Origin: Cryptomeria japonica | Lineage: Eukaryota > Streptophyta > Pinopsida > Cupressales > Cupressaceae | Length of the DNA: 64,000 nucleotides | Direction: 5' to 3' | Assembly (NCBI RefSeq): GCF_030272615.1 | Contig: NC_081415.1 | Coordinates: 627,131,740-627,195,739, forward strand | Shown: positions 37,680-50,210 of the stretch, piece by piece | Numbering within the stretch: the stretch's first letter is position 1 | Layout of the letters: every line of letters starts with the position of its first letter | The notes under the pieces: generated by a model | Told to the model about the DNA's origin: nothing | What the model saw: only the letters and a program-made list of their open reading frames with translations | Databases searched by the model: none | Translations under genes and position numbers: made by a program

Positions 37680-39080
37680 TCATTTGTGTATGTCCTCATC
37701 AACTCTTACATGCACACTCTCAACAACTCTTCTTAGTCTTTTGTTGTAGCATTTGTAGGCCTTACTGGTAGATGAGTAACCAAGGAAGATTCGTTCATCA
37801 CTCCTGGAGTCAAAACTTCCTAGACCATCCATGTCTTTCTTGATGAAGCACTTTCTTCCAAAAAGTTTGAAGTATTTGACTGAAGGGTTCCAGTCATACC
37901 ACAATTCATAAGGTGTCATTTTTCTATTAGTCCTTGATTGAATGCGGTTCAAGGTATATGCAGCAGTATGAACAACTTTCTTCCAATAAATGTTTGGCAT
38001 ACTGGCCTCATTTAACATGGTTTTGGTCATCTCCTTGACTGTCTTGTTCTTCCTTTCTACCACACCATTTTGTTGTGGTGTCCTAGGAGTTGAGTATTTC
38101 CTTCTAATTCCATGTTTTTCACAATAATCTTCAAACTCATTTGAGGTAAACTCTCCACCTGTGTCTGATCTTAGGAATTTTAACATGTACCCACTTTCTT
38201 TTTCCACCATCTTCCGAAAGATCTTGAATCTTTCAAATGCTTTTGATTTATCTTGCATGAAGGTGACCCATGTCATTCTTGAGTAGTCATCAATGAAGAG
38301 CATAAAGTATCTTTCATCAGGAAGTGCTCTTGTTAGAATTGGACCACATAGATCTGTATGCATGATTTCAAGTGGTCTTGAGGTGTTGTTCTCTTTTGTC
38401 CTGAAGCTCACTTTATTTTTCTTACCTTTTACACATTCATCACAAAATGTGTTTACCAGTTTGATGATGGGTGGAATATTCCTCACACACCTCTTTTTGC
38501 TTACTATAGCTAGGTTATCAAAATTTATGTGGCCTAATTTTTGGTGACACATCCAACTTTCATCTACTTGTCCTATCATACTTTGGGACTCATATCATTC
38601 CTTCAGATTATAAACGTTTCCATCTATTCTCTTTCCTTCTGCCACAACTTGACTGATACTATCTTTCTTTATCTGGCAACTGGTTGAGTCAAAGGTGAAT
38701 TTGTAACCTTTATCACACATCTGACTCATACTCAACAGATTGTGCTTAAGGCCTTCCACATAATATACATCATGTGCCTTCAATTTTACATCAATTCTTA
38801 GAGTACCTTTTCCCTTTATTTTGATGGAGGAGTTGTCTCCAAACCTTATTGAACCACCATTCCAGTCTTCAAGTTTGATGAATTTCCTTTTGTCACCAGT
38901 CATATGGTTTGAGCAACCACTATCTACAACCCATAGATTATTCCTTTCAGCATGTAAGGCAGTCTGTACTATGAGACTTGATTCTACCTTTTCTTTTTCA
39001 TTCTCAACCCAAACTGGTTTGGTCTCCTTCTTCTTGTCAACGGCTATGTTGTGCTCAGGTTTAGTTACTGGCTCTTAATC
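37680..39080 (-). pseudogene. F protease and integrase
   Basis: The protease active site W-V-V-D-S-G-C-S-N-H-M lies near 38900-38935, and its domain runs to a stop at 38595. Integrase follows in the same frame: zinc finger H-x-K-L-G-H...C-D-E-C (38400-38550), then the D, D, E catalytic triad at H-T-D-L-C-G near 38355, L-R-S-D-T-G-G near 38160 and the P-Q-Q-N-G-V-V-E-R block near 38060. Integrase is open from 38579 to the stop at 37680, about 300 codons. Confidence 0.92.
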
Positions 39081-41167
39081 TGGATTTGTCTTCTTCTACT
39101 TGATCTTCCAATTTTTACATAACTTTTCTATGTGTCTAAACTCTTGATAGTTATAGCATTTTACATTTTCATTTAAGGGAACATCCTTAAAATTATTGTA
39201 GGGTACTGGTTTATTCTTCCTACAATCAAAACTCTTATGACCACATCCATTGCACTAATAACAAACAACATTCATATCCTAGGGTGAATTAAATGGATTT
39301 CTACTTTCATAACTCATAGAGAGCTTATTGATTAATCTACAGTCAGCTATTTTGTGCCCAAATTTGTTACATTGATAACAGTAACCATGAAAGTTTGAAA
39401 CATGTCGGTTAGGTTGTTTTGGTCCTGAATGGAACTGCCTCATTGGGGGTCTTCCCTTCATGTTTTTGAGTCAAGTGAATCCTTCATGGTCAACTCTTGC
39501 ATATCTCCTTGGATCTACATGTTGATATAGGAAGTGTGGCCTCCAGTTCATTGTTGTGTACCAATTTGAGTGGTGATTTCCAACAGCGTCTGCATATGTC
39601 TTTTTTCCGGTATCCTTGCTTACAGTGAATGTCTTCTTTTCTTCACTTTTAATTGAAGAAGTGAACATTATTTCTTTGTCGATTTTATCTTTGTGTGTTG
39701 AACTTTGACCTTCTTCAAAGCCTAGGCCACTAGTGTCTTTGGATTGCTTCTATTTGCTCAACATTTTGTCTAAGGCCTTGGTGTTGCCTTCATACTTGCT
39801 CCTTATTTTTATTTCTTTCTTACTTTCTTCAAGCTCCTTTCTGAGCTTTACTATTTTTGCTTCCAACTTTTTATGCTCCTTTTCCTTCTTTGTCAGATCA
39901 GAGGTTGTAGCTTCACATATCCTTTTAGTTTCTTCCAGCTGCAATTTAAAGTCAGATATAACTTGACTGGACTCATCCAGGGATTGATTCAAGAGATCTT
40001 GTTCATCTACTACAACAAGCTTAACCCTCTTGAGTTCTCTTCTTTTTTTACTCAATTCCTCAAGAGCACTAATAAGTTCACCTTCCAAGTCCACTTCAGC
40101 CTCAATATCCTCCTCTTCCTCATCTTCATCAACTAGTTCACCAAGAGCCATGAAGAGATTGACTTTTATGTCATTCTCATGGTAATCAACTTCTGATGCA
40201 TTTTCTTCATCTAACGTATCATCCTCAATAGTATATAGACTGTTTGGATTCTGGTAGCCTCTCCTTCCTTGCCGATAGTCGTTTCTTTCTCTATTTTTTC
40301 TGATAGATTTTCTGAACGCTCTTGACTCATCTCCACCGGTTTCCTTGTGAGGACAATTAGCAGAAAAGTGTCATAGCTTCCCACAATTAAAAAATTTAAA
40401 TGGTAGATTTCCTTTATACTGATCGGTTCCTCTTTTGAGCTTCCTAACAAAGTTTTCTACTTCTGCATACGAGTCTTCACTGGAATCTTCATGAGTAGCT
40501 ACCTCTTTCCCCTTTTTGGTGATGTTGAATGTTGCTTCTTTCCTTGAGGAAATATCACCGATTGTTCTCATCTCATAGGCTGACAGTGAACCAAATAACT
40601 CATCCATTGAAAAAGTCTTCAGATTCTTGGCTTCTTCTATGGCAGACACCTTAGTATCATACTTGGGTGTGAGAGATCTAAGTACCTTCTTGACGAGAAT
40701 CTCATCTGCAATCTCTTCTCCAAGTTCTCTAATAGTATTCACAGTTTCATCAAATTTGTGAAGATAGTATGCAATATTTTCATCATCTTTCATTTTGATG
40801 CTTTCAAGTTGGCCCCTTAGTGCTTGCAGCTTGGCTTCTTTGACTTTTGAATCTCCTTCAAACAACCTCTACAATTTGTCTCAGTCTCCTTTGCTGAAAC
40901 ATGGTGCATGACTTTGACAAATTCATTATCAGATAGTCCACTCAAGATAGCATGTTTTGCCTTTGCATTATTCTCATACTCCTTTTTGGCATCCGGATTA
41001 GTGGGAGGAGCATTAGGAACAACATACCCATTCTTGACAGAAATCCACATATCAAAACCCAAGGAGGAAATATAGGTCTCCATTCTTCTACTGCAGAAAG
41101 CATAGTTGGATCCATCAAACATGGGGGCTTTTGAAGAAGCAGACTTTTTTCTTGCCATTATGTTCAA
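39081..41167 (-). pseudogene. F Gag with capsid, coiled coil and CCHC array
   Basis: Starts near ATG 41165-41167. The first part (to about 40500) is a copia capsid-type Gag domain (F-D-G-S-N-Y near 41110, L-S-G-L-S-D near 40940). It is interrupted by a frameshift in 40817-40865, after which the L-R-G-Q-L-E-S-I block continues. A single knuckle near 40350-40390 follows, then an acidic stretch (40090-40150), a long coiled coil (39750-40090), a G-L-G-F-E-E-G motif near 39715 and at least two further CCHC knuckles near 39320-39390 and 39210-39270. The part from the coiled coil onwards has the same layout as ORF1 of A, B and C. TGA 40371 and other stops disable it. Confidence 0.87.
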
Positions 41168-41209
41168 AGTCTAAAATCTACCCAAGGTTTAAAGATAACC
41201 GGGAAGCTT

Positions 41210-41222
41210 CACTCTAATACCA
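41210..41222 (-). other. F primer binding site
   Basis: Minus-strand TGGTATTAGAG two bases inside the 5' LTR, one base from the initiator-Met site. Confidence 0.85.
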
Positions 41223-41224
41223 AT

Positions 41225-42756
41225 TGTTGAACATAGAGTACCACTGAGAGGGGGGGTGAATCAGTGGTTCCTTAACTTTTTGACTTTCAAGTAAACTCTA
41301 GAATATCAGTTATTCACTTAAACACTAAACAATCAAACTAGTAGAACAAGAAAGAAATCCAAAGAGATAATTCACACAAATGTAACTCTCAACACTATAT
41401 TTATGAGGAAAACCCAATGTGGGAAAAACCTCGGTGAGAAAAGTTGCTGGAGACTACTACTCCAATCTAGCCTCATAGGTAAAACATTAAAATATAAAGA
41501 TTTAGGGCACCAACCCAAGGAGCACCAGCCTTTGCACCAAGATTTAACTTGGCGATGTATATTAAAATACTATTTGAATACAATTAAGACTTCTTGTTGC
41601 AAATGAATTCAGCAACTCTTTGATCAAATAACTCAATGTCGGTTGATAGTCTTTTCTCCTCCACTGAATTTCACACTACCAGTTGTGAGATTACTTTCTC
41701 TGATTCTTGGTCTATGTTATCTTTCTCTCCCTCTCTCACACAGTCTCTCAACACTCTGTGTCACACTTGGATGTTTCCTTCTCTGCCACACCTTGTCAGT
41801 TTGGCTTAAATGCAAAACTATAGTTATGCCAGTAGGATCCTCTCACCGGTATGCTTGCTCACCTACACTACAACTTTATTAGAACTATTTCTAAGGCTAG
41901 CAATTCTTCTCTTTCACTAACTCTCTCTTTTCTCTTCCTCTTCTCTGTAGCATCCACTTGCTCTATCTCAAGCTCTCCTCTTTTATCCTGTGATTTCTCA
42001 CCGAAAAGCAATTCAAACTTCGGAGTGGTTAGGGTTTCCTCTTCCCAACACAATCTTCATGAGATCCAATCCACCCTATCTTGGATCGATCACCTGTCCT
42101 TCAAGGATGTATTTGTGCATGGTTTCCATTATCCAACGCATATTTTCTGAAAATAGCAATCTTGAACAAGATCTTTTGCCTTGAAATCTATTGACACATA
42201 AAACACTTCAATTGTTTCCTTTCCGAGGTCAACCTGAATTAGATTTCCTTTGCATTGATCTAGGTGCCAACTACTCCCTGATCTTCCTCTGTCATTCTTT
42301 CTTCCTCGAGCTGCATCGATCAGTTACAATCCCATAATTTGTGTTTGTTTTGTTTATATTGATAGAATGTTTCACCAACCATGTCGATGATGGTTTTATC
42401 AACCTGTGCCTATTTGCCACCTCAGCTCCACATGGCATCACCATGGTCAATCACTCTGCCCACTGACACACAATCAGTTCAAACTTGGACATTCAGAAAA
42501 CTCATATCGGTACGCACCTTTACTGGTAAGGCCTTCTTCTTCTGCTAACCGATAGTGCACACTATACCAGTAACACATCTTCACCTCTAGTGATTTGTGA
42601 TAACTTTAACATTCTACCTCTTCATCATAAACAAGCAGTTATCCTTGAGACCAGTTTATGCCTTACCGGTAAGCCTTCATTATGTCTTCTCACACTCATG
42701 TGAATATCCATCATGTCGCTTGACATCAATGACAACTTAATGCAAAAATGCCAACA
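41225..42756 (-). repeat. 5' LTR of F
   Basis: 1,532 bp, homologous to 34242-35783; the small length difference is made of indels near 41500 among others. Confidence 0.92.
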
Positions 42757-44408
42757 GATATAAGGTAACTCAGTCAAACCGACTGAATGTTGTTTCCAAT
42801 CCATGCATTTTGGCTGCATATAAAATGATGAGAGACATCTTTGTGGTTGGATGCTTGATGATTTGTTAATCAACTTAGGAAAGATTAAGTTTGAGAAGAA
42901 GGGAACTTTTTGGTATGGGAATATGTTAGTCTGCTTGATGCTATATTTTTTAAATGATACACCTGATTCTGGTAGGAAATAATGGTTTTTTGACATTCTA
43001 GTAGGAAGATAATTAAAACAGTCGATTGTTGCATTAGGAAGCTAGAGAGATGATAATATATGGGGTTAATTTAAGGCATTTCAAAAATCTGAGGTCTAGG
43101 GTAAGGGTACCTGAGCATATAGTAGAGAAATACTCTACTGACATTTGCTTCATGGTAAAGAAGGATGAGACTCTCATGGAAGCAGTTAAGCCCTGGAAGA
43201 TTTGGATTGAAGAAATGAGTTATGAGGTAGATACACAGAATCTTGATGCCTACGCAAAAATGCTAATTGATGCACCAATAGATGAGGCAGAGAAACCCTG
43301 TGGAACTACACAACAGAAGACTCTAGACATTGAAACAGAGTTCAATCAGAAGAAAAGGGAGAAACAAGAAGGAAAAACAAGTAAATTTTTACAAAAAGTC
43401 TCAAAGGATATTCAAGCACTAATTGATGATGTCCCAGAGAAAGGTAGAAAGAGGAAGGATCTCGAAGTTCATATTGAAACTATTACTACTGAATCCAAAT
43501 CAAAGGATCACGTTGTTAGCATTCAAGAGGTTTTTCAGGAAGAACCCGAAGGAAACAAAGGTGGAAGCAAAGAATCAACCGGTTAGGAAGGTCGCAATCA
43601 AGCTACCGGCATAGAAGCAAGAACCTAAGGCTACACCTATAGTTGCATCCAACATTGTCAAGAGGAAGAAGAAGGATGACACTAATTCTGGTAAGGTTTC
43701 ACCTAAGACTTGTGCATAAATTGTAGATGAAATTACAAAAGATGGTATGTTGAAGAATGTTAAATTTTATTATGATAACTTAGAAGATAACGAACAGAGA
43801 GAGGTAGAAGAAGCAGTCTTACTATACCTAGATATCTATAAGAAAGCCTTAATAGAAATAAAACATCAAATACCAGCTGAGTTATATAACATGTTGGATT
43901 CTAGAAGAATATCTGGTATGCAAGAGGATAAACACATTAAAATGCAAGAACTACTAGTTATTTGTGTTACTATAACTCCAGATGAAATGGATAAGACAAT
44001 TGAAGCAGCAAACAAAAATGTCTTCAATAGTAAACATAGGATAAATAGCCTGATGCTAGGGAGAGTGAATGAAGTAATAAAGGAAACTTAGAAGGCATGG
44101 ATTTAATTTTTCGGAGAACACAGAGTATTCTTTACTTCACTAGAGACCAAGATAGATACTATATATACCCCGGTTGAAGGGAAAGGAAAGGGGATTATGG
44201 GTACTTCACCCTCAGTTTTGAAAAATATTAAGATAGTGGATATTGAGCCACTGGTAAACAAAGATGTACAGACAAATACAGAGACATCGGTTAATACACA
44301 GAATGTTGTATAGGATACTAATATTGAGGACAATTATCCTCCGAATACTAATGTACAAGTTGAGGATACAGTTCCTACAGATGAACCGGTAGTTACATAA
44401 ACTGCACT
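42757..44408 (+). pseudogene. B ORF2, part 2
   Basis: Resumes the ORF2 frame directly after the F TSD (K-V-T-Q-S-N-R-L-N). The conserved core C-G-W-M-L-D-D-L-L-I-N-L-G-K-I-K is reached only by frame changes near 42810. A long open part (43050-43586) has F-M-V-K-K-D-E-T-L-M-E-A-V and a Lys/Glu-rich tail. Another (43747-44091) has E-D-K-H-I-K-M-Q-E-L-L and L-M-L-G-R-V-N-E-V, also seen in A and C. The remaining 300 bp is a Thr/Val/Glu-rich linker with stops. It is cut at 44408 by element C. Confidence 0.8.
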
Positions 44409-46376
44409 TGTTAGGATTCTCACAGATACTGAGAGGGGGGGGTGAATCAGTATCTGACTAGTTATAAGATTGTTTTAACTTAAAACATGTAGAGCATATC
44501 AATACAGTATACAGGTGTAGCATCCTAAAATTGTGACACTTGCAATTTCGACCGCATTTGGGTCTTCACGATGGCGATGCAACACGAAACCTGAATGGAG
44601 ACCCCGAAACTTGTTCATGACATCAAAAACTGCATTTTTCATCACCCTGGCCTGATCCTCCTTGCGCCCTGCTGTCCCTGGAGGTGGGACCATGGCACCC
44701 AGCACCCTGGTCCCTAGCCCTATTTTGGGCCCGGTCTCTTATGGGGCTTTGGGTCTTTAAGTTTGCAAATTGGAAAATAATATTTCTTGGTCAGTCTAAG
44801 GTCGGGAAAATCAGTCTATCAGCCCTAATTGACAAGTATATAAACTACATTTCCTCTCCCATTTTGGAAGAGAAAAAAAAAAAGGCGGAAATGATATTCA
44901 AACATTCAAGCATTCCTTCAAGCAATTAATCATTCTAAGTCTCCATTCAAGGCTAAGTATTGCATTCAAGACAAGGATTCAACCATTGAAGGGGAGATCA
45001 CATACAACATACAACATACTACATACATTACACCTTCGCATGTAAGAATACAAACATTCTTACAACAAGGTATCAAGTACTTGTTTACATTACAAACATT
45101 TACATTTACAGCATTCTCATTTCTTGGTTAATTCCAAAATTGGGGTTTGACCTAAGGGCAAACCCCTAATCCCTAACCCCCCAATCGTCTTCGCTTTTCT
45201 ATGTGTAGGTTGCAGGTACATGGCTGTAATTGAAGATCTGGAATCCTTATGCAGAGACGAATAGATCCACCTTCGTTTCGCGGATTTTTCGGAGGACCGT
45301 GTGCATGCCAGGCGCCATTGTCCTGTCAACTTTTGCTCAAATTTGCAGGACAGCACCGTCTTGACATTTTACTATTAATTCCAGGTCCGCAGCTTCATCC
45401 TATATTCCTATCTCTATTTATAAGTGAATCTTTCTCACTTTTCATGCATTCCTAGTTCAATCTTCTATCTAGATTCTTTACAAAAGAGGGTATCCTTGAT
45501 GTCTCAGCCCTTGAAACTCATTTAGAATCCAATCCTGCATTGTGTGGGATTGGATCTTGTGGGTTTCAACCCCTCTTTTGAATGTAAAGTCCCTCCTAAG
45601 TGAAAACCGTCAATCCTAGTGACCCCCTTTCTCCTTGGAGTGGGGGAGAACACCTAGGGTTCGATTTTTCCGCTTTACAACAAGTAAACAGAAAGTAATG
45701 CAATAAACAAAGAAAACAGCAACCACATGAAAAACACACCATAATATAGTAGTTTAACGAGGAAACTCGATGTGGAAAAAACCTCGGTGGGATTTGTGAC
45801 CCACAATATTCACTTACTAGCCAATAAGAGAATCTTACTACTACAAGAGGGGCCTGCACATGCAGGAAGGCCAAGTGCCTAGAGCTCACTACTCAATTAC
45901 AAAATGGGAAGTCTCACTGACTTACAAAATGGATTATATGAATCCAATGTCTTTTACTACTTCAAAATAGCATCTACTATACTAGATCCAGTACCGGTTT
46001 ATAGCTCTGCTTCATACATAAACCCTTAACCTATAATTCGCATAATAGGTCTGCCTCATTTCGCCTATATATTTTCTTCCATCTATTACAGAATGTTTTA
46101 CAATGATCTCTTATATATATGAGTCATTTTACAACTTTCCAAGTCGGCTTACAATGATTTTACAATAATTAACAAAATATATTACAATCAAAATTCTTGT
46201 CGGCTTCTGTGCCGGTATGCTTCCTTTCACTGCCAGTGGTCTCTATGCCAGTGTAGAGTTTGTCTTTGCTAGTGCTGGTAAATTGCCTTGCCGGTGTCAT
46301 AGGATTGTAAGGTTGCCATCAATGATAAAACCTTCAATCACCTACAATATCTCATTGGAGTGTACATTTACCAACA
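44409..46376 (-). repeat. 3' LTR of C (interrupted by S2)
   Basis: On the minus strand it begins TGTTGGTAAATG and ends AGAATCCTAACA. The perfect 10-bp stem CAGATACTGA/TCAGTATCTG sits at 44423-44432 and 44447-44456. S2 occupies 44516-45679. The polypurine tract GCAAAGGGGAAGAT lies at 46377-46390. Confidence 0.9.
44516..45679 (+). mobile_element. S2: solo LTR inside the C 3' LTR
   Basis: A 1,164-bp unit from TGTAGCATCC to GCTTTACA. The TSD is ACAGG (44511-44515) against ACAAG (45680-45684), one transition. The undisturbed site is seen at about 51455-51465. It has no coding or internal domain. It contains a GC-rich block (45294-45345) resembling the hairpin block of S1, so the two LTR families are probably related. 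Confidence 0.88.
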
Positions 46377-46594
46377 ATCTTCCCCTTTGCCATTGATGGC
46401 AACACTCATGAGAAAAATCCAAAAATTGTTATCCAAAAAGAATCTGCCAGAATTACCAAAATTGTGTACCAAAAGAATATGTGCTCCCCCTGAGTTGATG
46501 AGTCATTTGCTGGTTATTTTTCTCATTCCACTACTCCTCCTTTGGCATCAATGACAAAGTTTGTCAAAGTGTCAATTGAGTGTGGTTTCCTATT

Positions 46595-49500
46595 TCATCC
46601 TTGTAACCGGTTGGTTACAATCTGAAAAAGATCTGCCAAAACTAGATTCAGGCTCTCAATGAGCTTTTTGTTGTCTTTTATTGTTGCCTCAGTCCTCTAA
46701 ACTGTACCAGTGAGGTGTTGCATTTGCTCTGCCTGTGTTTTCTATCCTTGAATCAAAGCATCAGATATTTCTTTTCTTAAGGAGGCTAGGTAGTCCAATT
46801 TTGGATTGTCTCCATTTTAAATCTTTAGCCTTTCCTTTTATTCTTTCCTTCTCTCTTTCCAACTTTAGTAGTTCTTACTCAAAACCTATTATTTTCTGCT
46901 CAAAAAAAAATAATGAATCAGATGAATTAATGAAGTTATCAGCTAGTTGATTTATTTCCTCCTGTATCTTGTTGATCTTCTTGTCTATATCAACTGTCAG
47001 AAAGTTAGTTTTACATGTATCCGTGTACAAAGTTTTAAATTCCTTCAATGTTTTACACAGTTCCGGTAAAAGTGTGTAAAATTGCCTTGTACACTTCTTT
47101 ATTTCCTCCTCAAAGAATTTGTGTTTTTCTTTCTCTAATCTGACCTTGAATGCTTCCTCTTTTATTTGTTCAACTGTCACAGTGTTATTAGTTATATACT
47201 TAGACAAAGTGTCAAGTTGACTCAAAGAATCTTTATTATCTACATTACATTTTGGTGCTATCATTTTCAAAATTGGAATGGTATCATCTATTGCCTTGTA
47301 TGCTTGTGAGCTACAATCTGTTATCCTCTTAATGGAATCAAAAAGAACTTCTATTACATTATTTGATGAGCCAATAATCTGTATTCCACTGATGGGAACA
47401 ATTTCCTTGCTTGTGATGACCTCTGGTAGGTTAGTTTGTGTTTCTATTTCTTTAAGCAAAGGTTTGGATTGCTCAGCTGATGCTAGTGGCACTGTCTCTA
47501 TATGAACCTGTTGTTGTGATGAAGCATGTTTCTTTGTGTGAGCCTATTGCTCTGTGTGAGCCTATTGCTCAGTGTTGTCATCTGTCGGTTTGCTTTCCAT
47601 ACTATCTGTTACCGGTGGTTCTTTAGCCATATCTGTTTTCCCAGTTGTATCCTTATCTACCATAATATTGACTTTTTGTGTGTCAATGTCTATTGTATAT
47701 AACACCTCAAAATTGGGATCGGTGTCCTCTTGTGGTATGTCCATACTCTCACTAGCCGGTTGATTGTTAGTGGTAACTACCGGTGGAGTATTCAGAGGCG
47801 GTGGGGATAAGTTATCTTTTATTTTTATGCTAGGTGGTCCACCAACCTTGCCTTTTCCCTTATCCTTATCCTTCTGATATACTTTGATTGGTTTAGGGTT
47901 TCTATATTCTTCCTACTTTTCCTTCTCTACAAGGAATATGTCCCATGCATTAGTAGTTTCCTCTGCTACCTCATTTACTCTACCAACCATAAGTGCTACA
48001 TGTTGGTGTGCAGTTGAAAATATTGATTGGTTAGCCTCAAAGATCATATCATCTATCTCTTTTGGTGAGTTAACTAGATATACAGCAAGAAGTTTTTCAA
48101 TTTTTATTTTCTTATCAAGCTCTACAGCAGCTTGCCTTCTAGCTTCAAGTCTTTTGAACAGTTATGCCAGTAATTCATCTACAACTTGCATTAAAAATTT
48201 CTTGTAAATGTCCAAGTGGAGAATTACACTGTTTTCAACTTTTTCTTTGTCATCAGCTGATAATGAATCATATAATTTATTGATGTTTTTCAACTTTCCA
48301 TCCTCTATTATTTCATCTAGAAGTTTGTCAATTGGAGCAATGGTTTGTTAGGTCTTCTTCTTCTTGGGTGTTAACTTCTTCTTTGAAGTTACTTTCCTAG
48401 CCGGGGGCCTTACTGCCTGTTGTTTCTGTCTAGTTCTTCTAGGAGAAGGTGTAGATACCGGTGAACGTTCCCTTTTTCTCGCAACTCTTTTAAATTCAGC
48501 TGGCATATCACTTTCCAAAGAGGTTGCAACTAGTGAAAGGTGAGTTTCTGGTTGTTGTGCTTCTAACTCATCTTCAGTAATACCAATTTGCTTAAGTACA
48601 TCTTCTTTGATAGCTTTAGCTTGTCTAGATCCTCTTCTAACTATTGCTTCCACCTTCTTTACCCTTTTCTTTGATTGGATTTGACTTTCAATAGTTTCAG
48701 CACTACCAAATACCTCTTCTTTAGGTTCCTTGGGTGCTTCCAAGAGGGCTTTTGTATATGTTTCAATTATGTGGTCATCAATTTCATAACCCATTTCAGT
48801 AACCCAAATGGTTCTTGGGACAACTGCCTCCATCTAAATCTCATCCTTCTTAATAACAAAGCATATTTCATCCTTATACTTATTTACAATTGCTTGTAAT
48901 AATCTGACTCTGGTATTCATCTGGGCCTTTAATGCCTGAAAGTACTCATTTATATTCTTCTCTCTGTTATCTGCCATGTTGTTTAGTAAATCAGACAATT
49001 GTTTGCCTACCGGTATATCAAAACCAAGATTTTTATTACTGATACCGGGCACTTGTTTTGTTATGTGTAGCATTAAATAGACAAGTAGGTTTCCAAATCT
49101 GAATGTCCTCTTTTTGTCTTTCTTTATCTTTCCAAGATTGTCAATAAGTTCATCTTTCAACCATTCACACACATCTATTTTTGCATTATCTTTAATCATA
49201 TCATAAGCACTCTTTATGCATAGGCTAGAGACTGAATTTAACCTATTTGCATGTGTGGTTTTGTAGCCTAAAATCGTGCTAATGAATCTGATATTGATGT
49301 CGGTTACATCATTTACTCTTAAAGATATCTTATCAGATGTTGCACCTGCTAGGTTGATCACTAGGTCATTTGAGACCTTCTTTGTCTTATCAGGCCTGTT
49401 ACCGGTGGAAGGTAACCCTGTCACAACCTTTACTGCCTCTTTTGTAATTTTGTGAACTAAGTCTAACTAGAAGAACTCTCCATGAACCCTTCTTAGAACT

Positions 49501-49841
49501 ATCCTTATAACATCCTTAGGAAAATCCGGAATACTGAGAATTTCACTGAATCCTAGGGTTTCAACTATTTTGTGTTCAAGTTTCACATTACCGGAATCGT
49601 CACAAATTACAGTCTTATACATGCTCTTGATTTCCTCATCACCTAATTCTTCTATGTGACAATGCATGTACATTCCAGGGTCTTCTGCAAAAACTACTCC
49701 TTTGGGGATTTGAGAAAATGCACCAACATTATCATCTTTCTTGGCAATCTCGGGAACTAACTGAAATACGGGTCTAGGGTGTTTAATCACTTCGACTACA
49801 ATAGGGTTTGCTATGAATTCAGGAATAGATGAAGAAGCCAT
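46595..49841 (-). pseudogene. C ORF2: large protein of unknown function
   Basis: Starts at ATG 49839-49841 (M-A-S-S-S-I-P-E-F). One frame runs to about 46870, interrupted by stops at 49467, 48834, 48348, 48162, 47913, 47562, 47544 and 46875, then continues in another frame to about 46595, roughly 1,080 codons. Order: an N-terminal domain (residues 1-150) ending I-T-K-E-A-V...G-L-P; the conserved core near 49100-49320 (G-Y-K-T...N-R-L-N-S-V-S, K-D-E-L-I-D-N-L-G-K-I-K, F-G-N-L-L-V-Y-L-M-L); a Lys/Arg-rich basic stretch (48350-48500); L-M-V-G-R-V-N-E-V near 47970; an acidic Thr/Pro linker; and a helical C-terminus. I do not recognise the family. The layout faintly recalls the 'putative plant transposon protein' domain. 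Homologues are ORF2 of A and B. Confidence 0.8.
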
Positions 49842-50210
49842 GGATATAAATACCTTTATCTACCTTAACGATGATTGCTTGATGAATTTCTTCTCTTCTT
49901 TGCTTGGAATAACTTTGTTTAGGAATTTTCACGTTCTTTGAATATTTGAATGCTTGGTGAAATGAAATTGGAGCCAAAGCACTTGATTTATAGTGTTAAT
50001 TTTGCCAACCACCACATTTAATACTTGTTGGTTAAGTAATGACTTAACTTATCTACCAGTATAGAAGTAATTTCAACTTATTACCATCAACCGAGGGAAT
50101 TATACCAAGTTTCACGTTTGATTGCCAAACCCTCAAATGAATTTTCTTTAGTTAGATTAAGAGTCTCCTACTGGTGGAGTGTTACTCTCTTCTGCCGGTG
50201 GAGTGTTACT
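49842..50210 (-). other. Spacer between C ORF1 and ORF2
   Basis: About 370 bp with no supported coding sequence, matching the spacer length in B. Confidence 0.55.

Larger units (their letters stand above)
34242..42756 (-). mobile_element. F: Ty1/copia element
   Basis: Perfect TSD GATAT (34237-34241 and 42757-42761). The LTRs are 34242-35783 (3') and 41225-42756 (5'), visibly diverged with indels. The domain order Gag, protease, integrase, RT, RNase H is the copia order. Most of the polyprotein stays in one frame, with a frameshift early in Gag (40817-40865) and another after RT. It is a complete but defective copy of an autonomous type. Confidence 0.93.
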
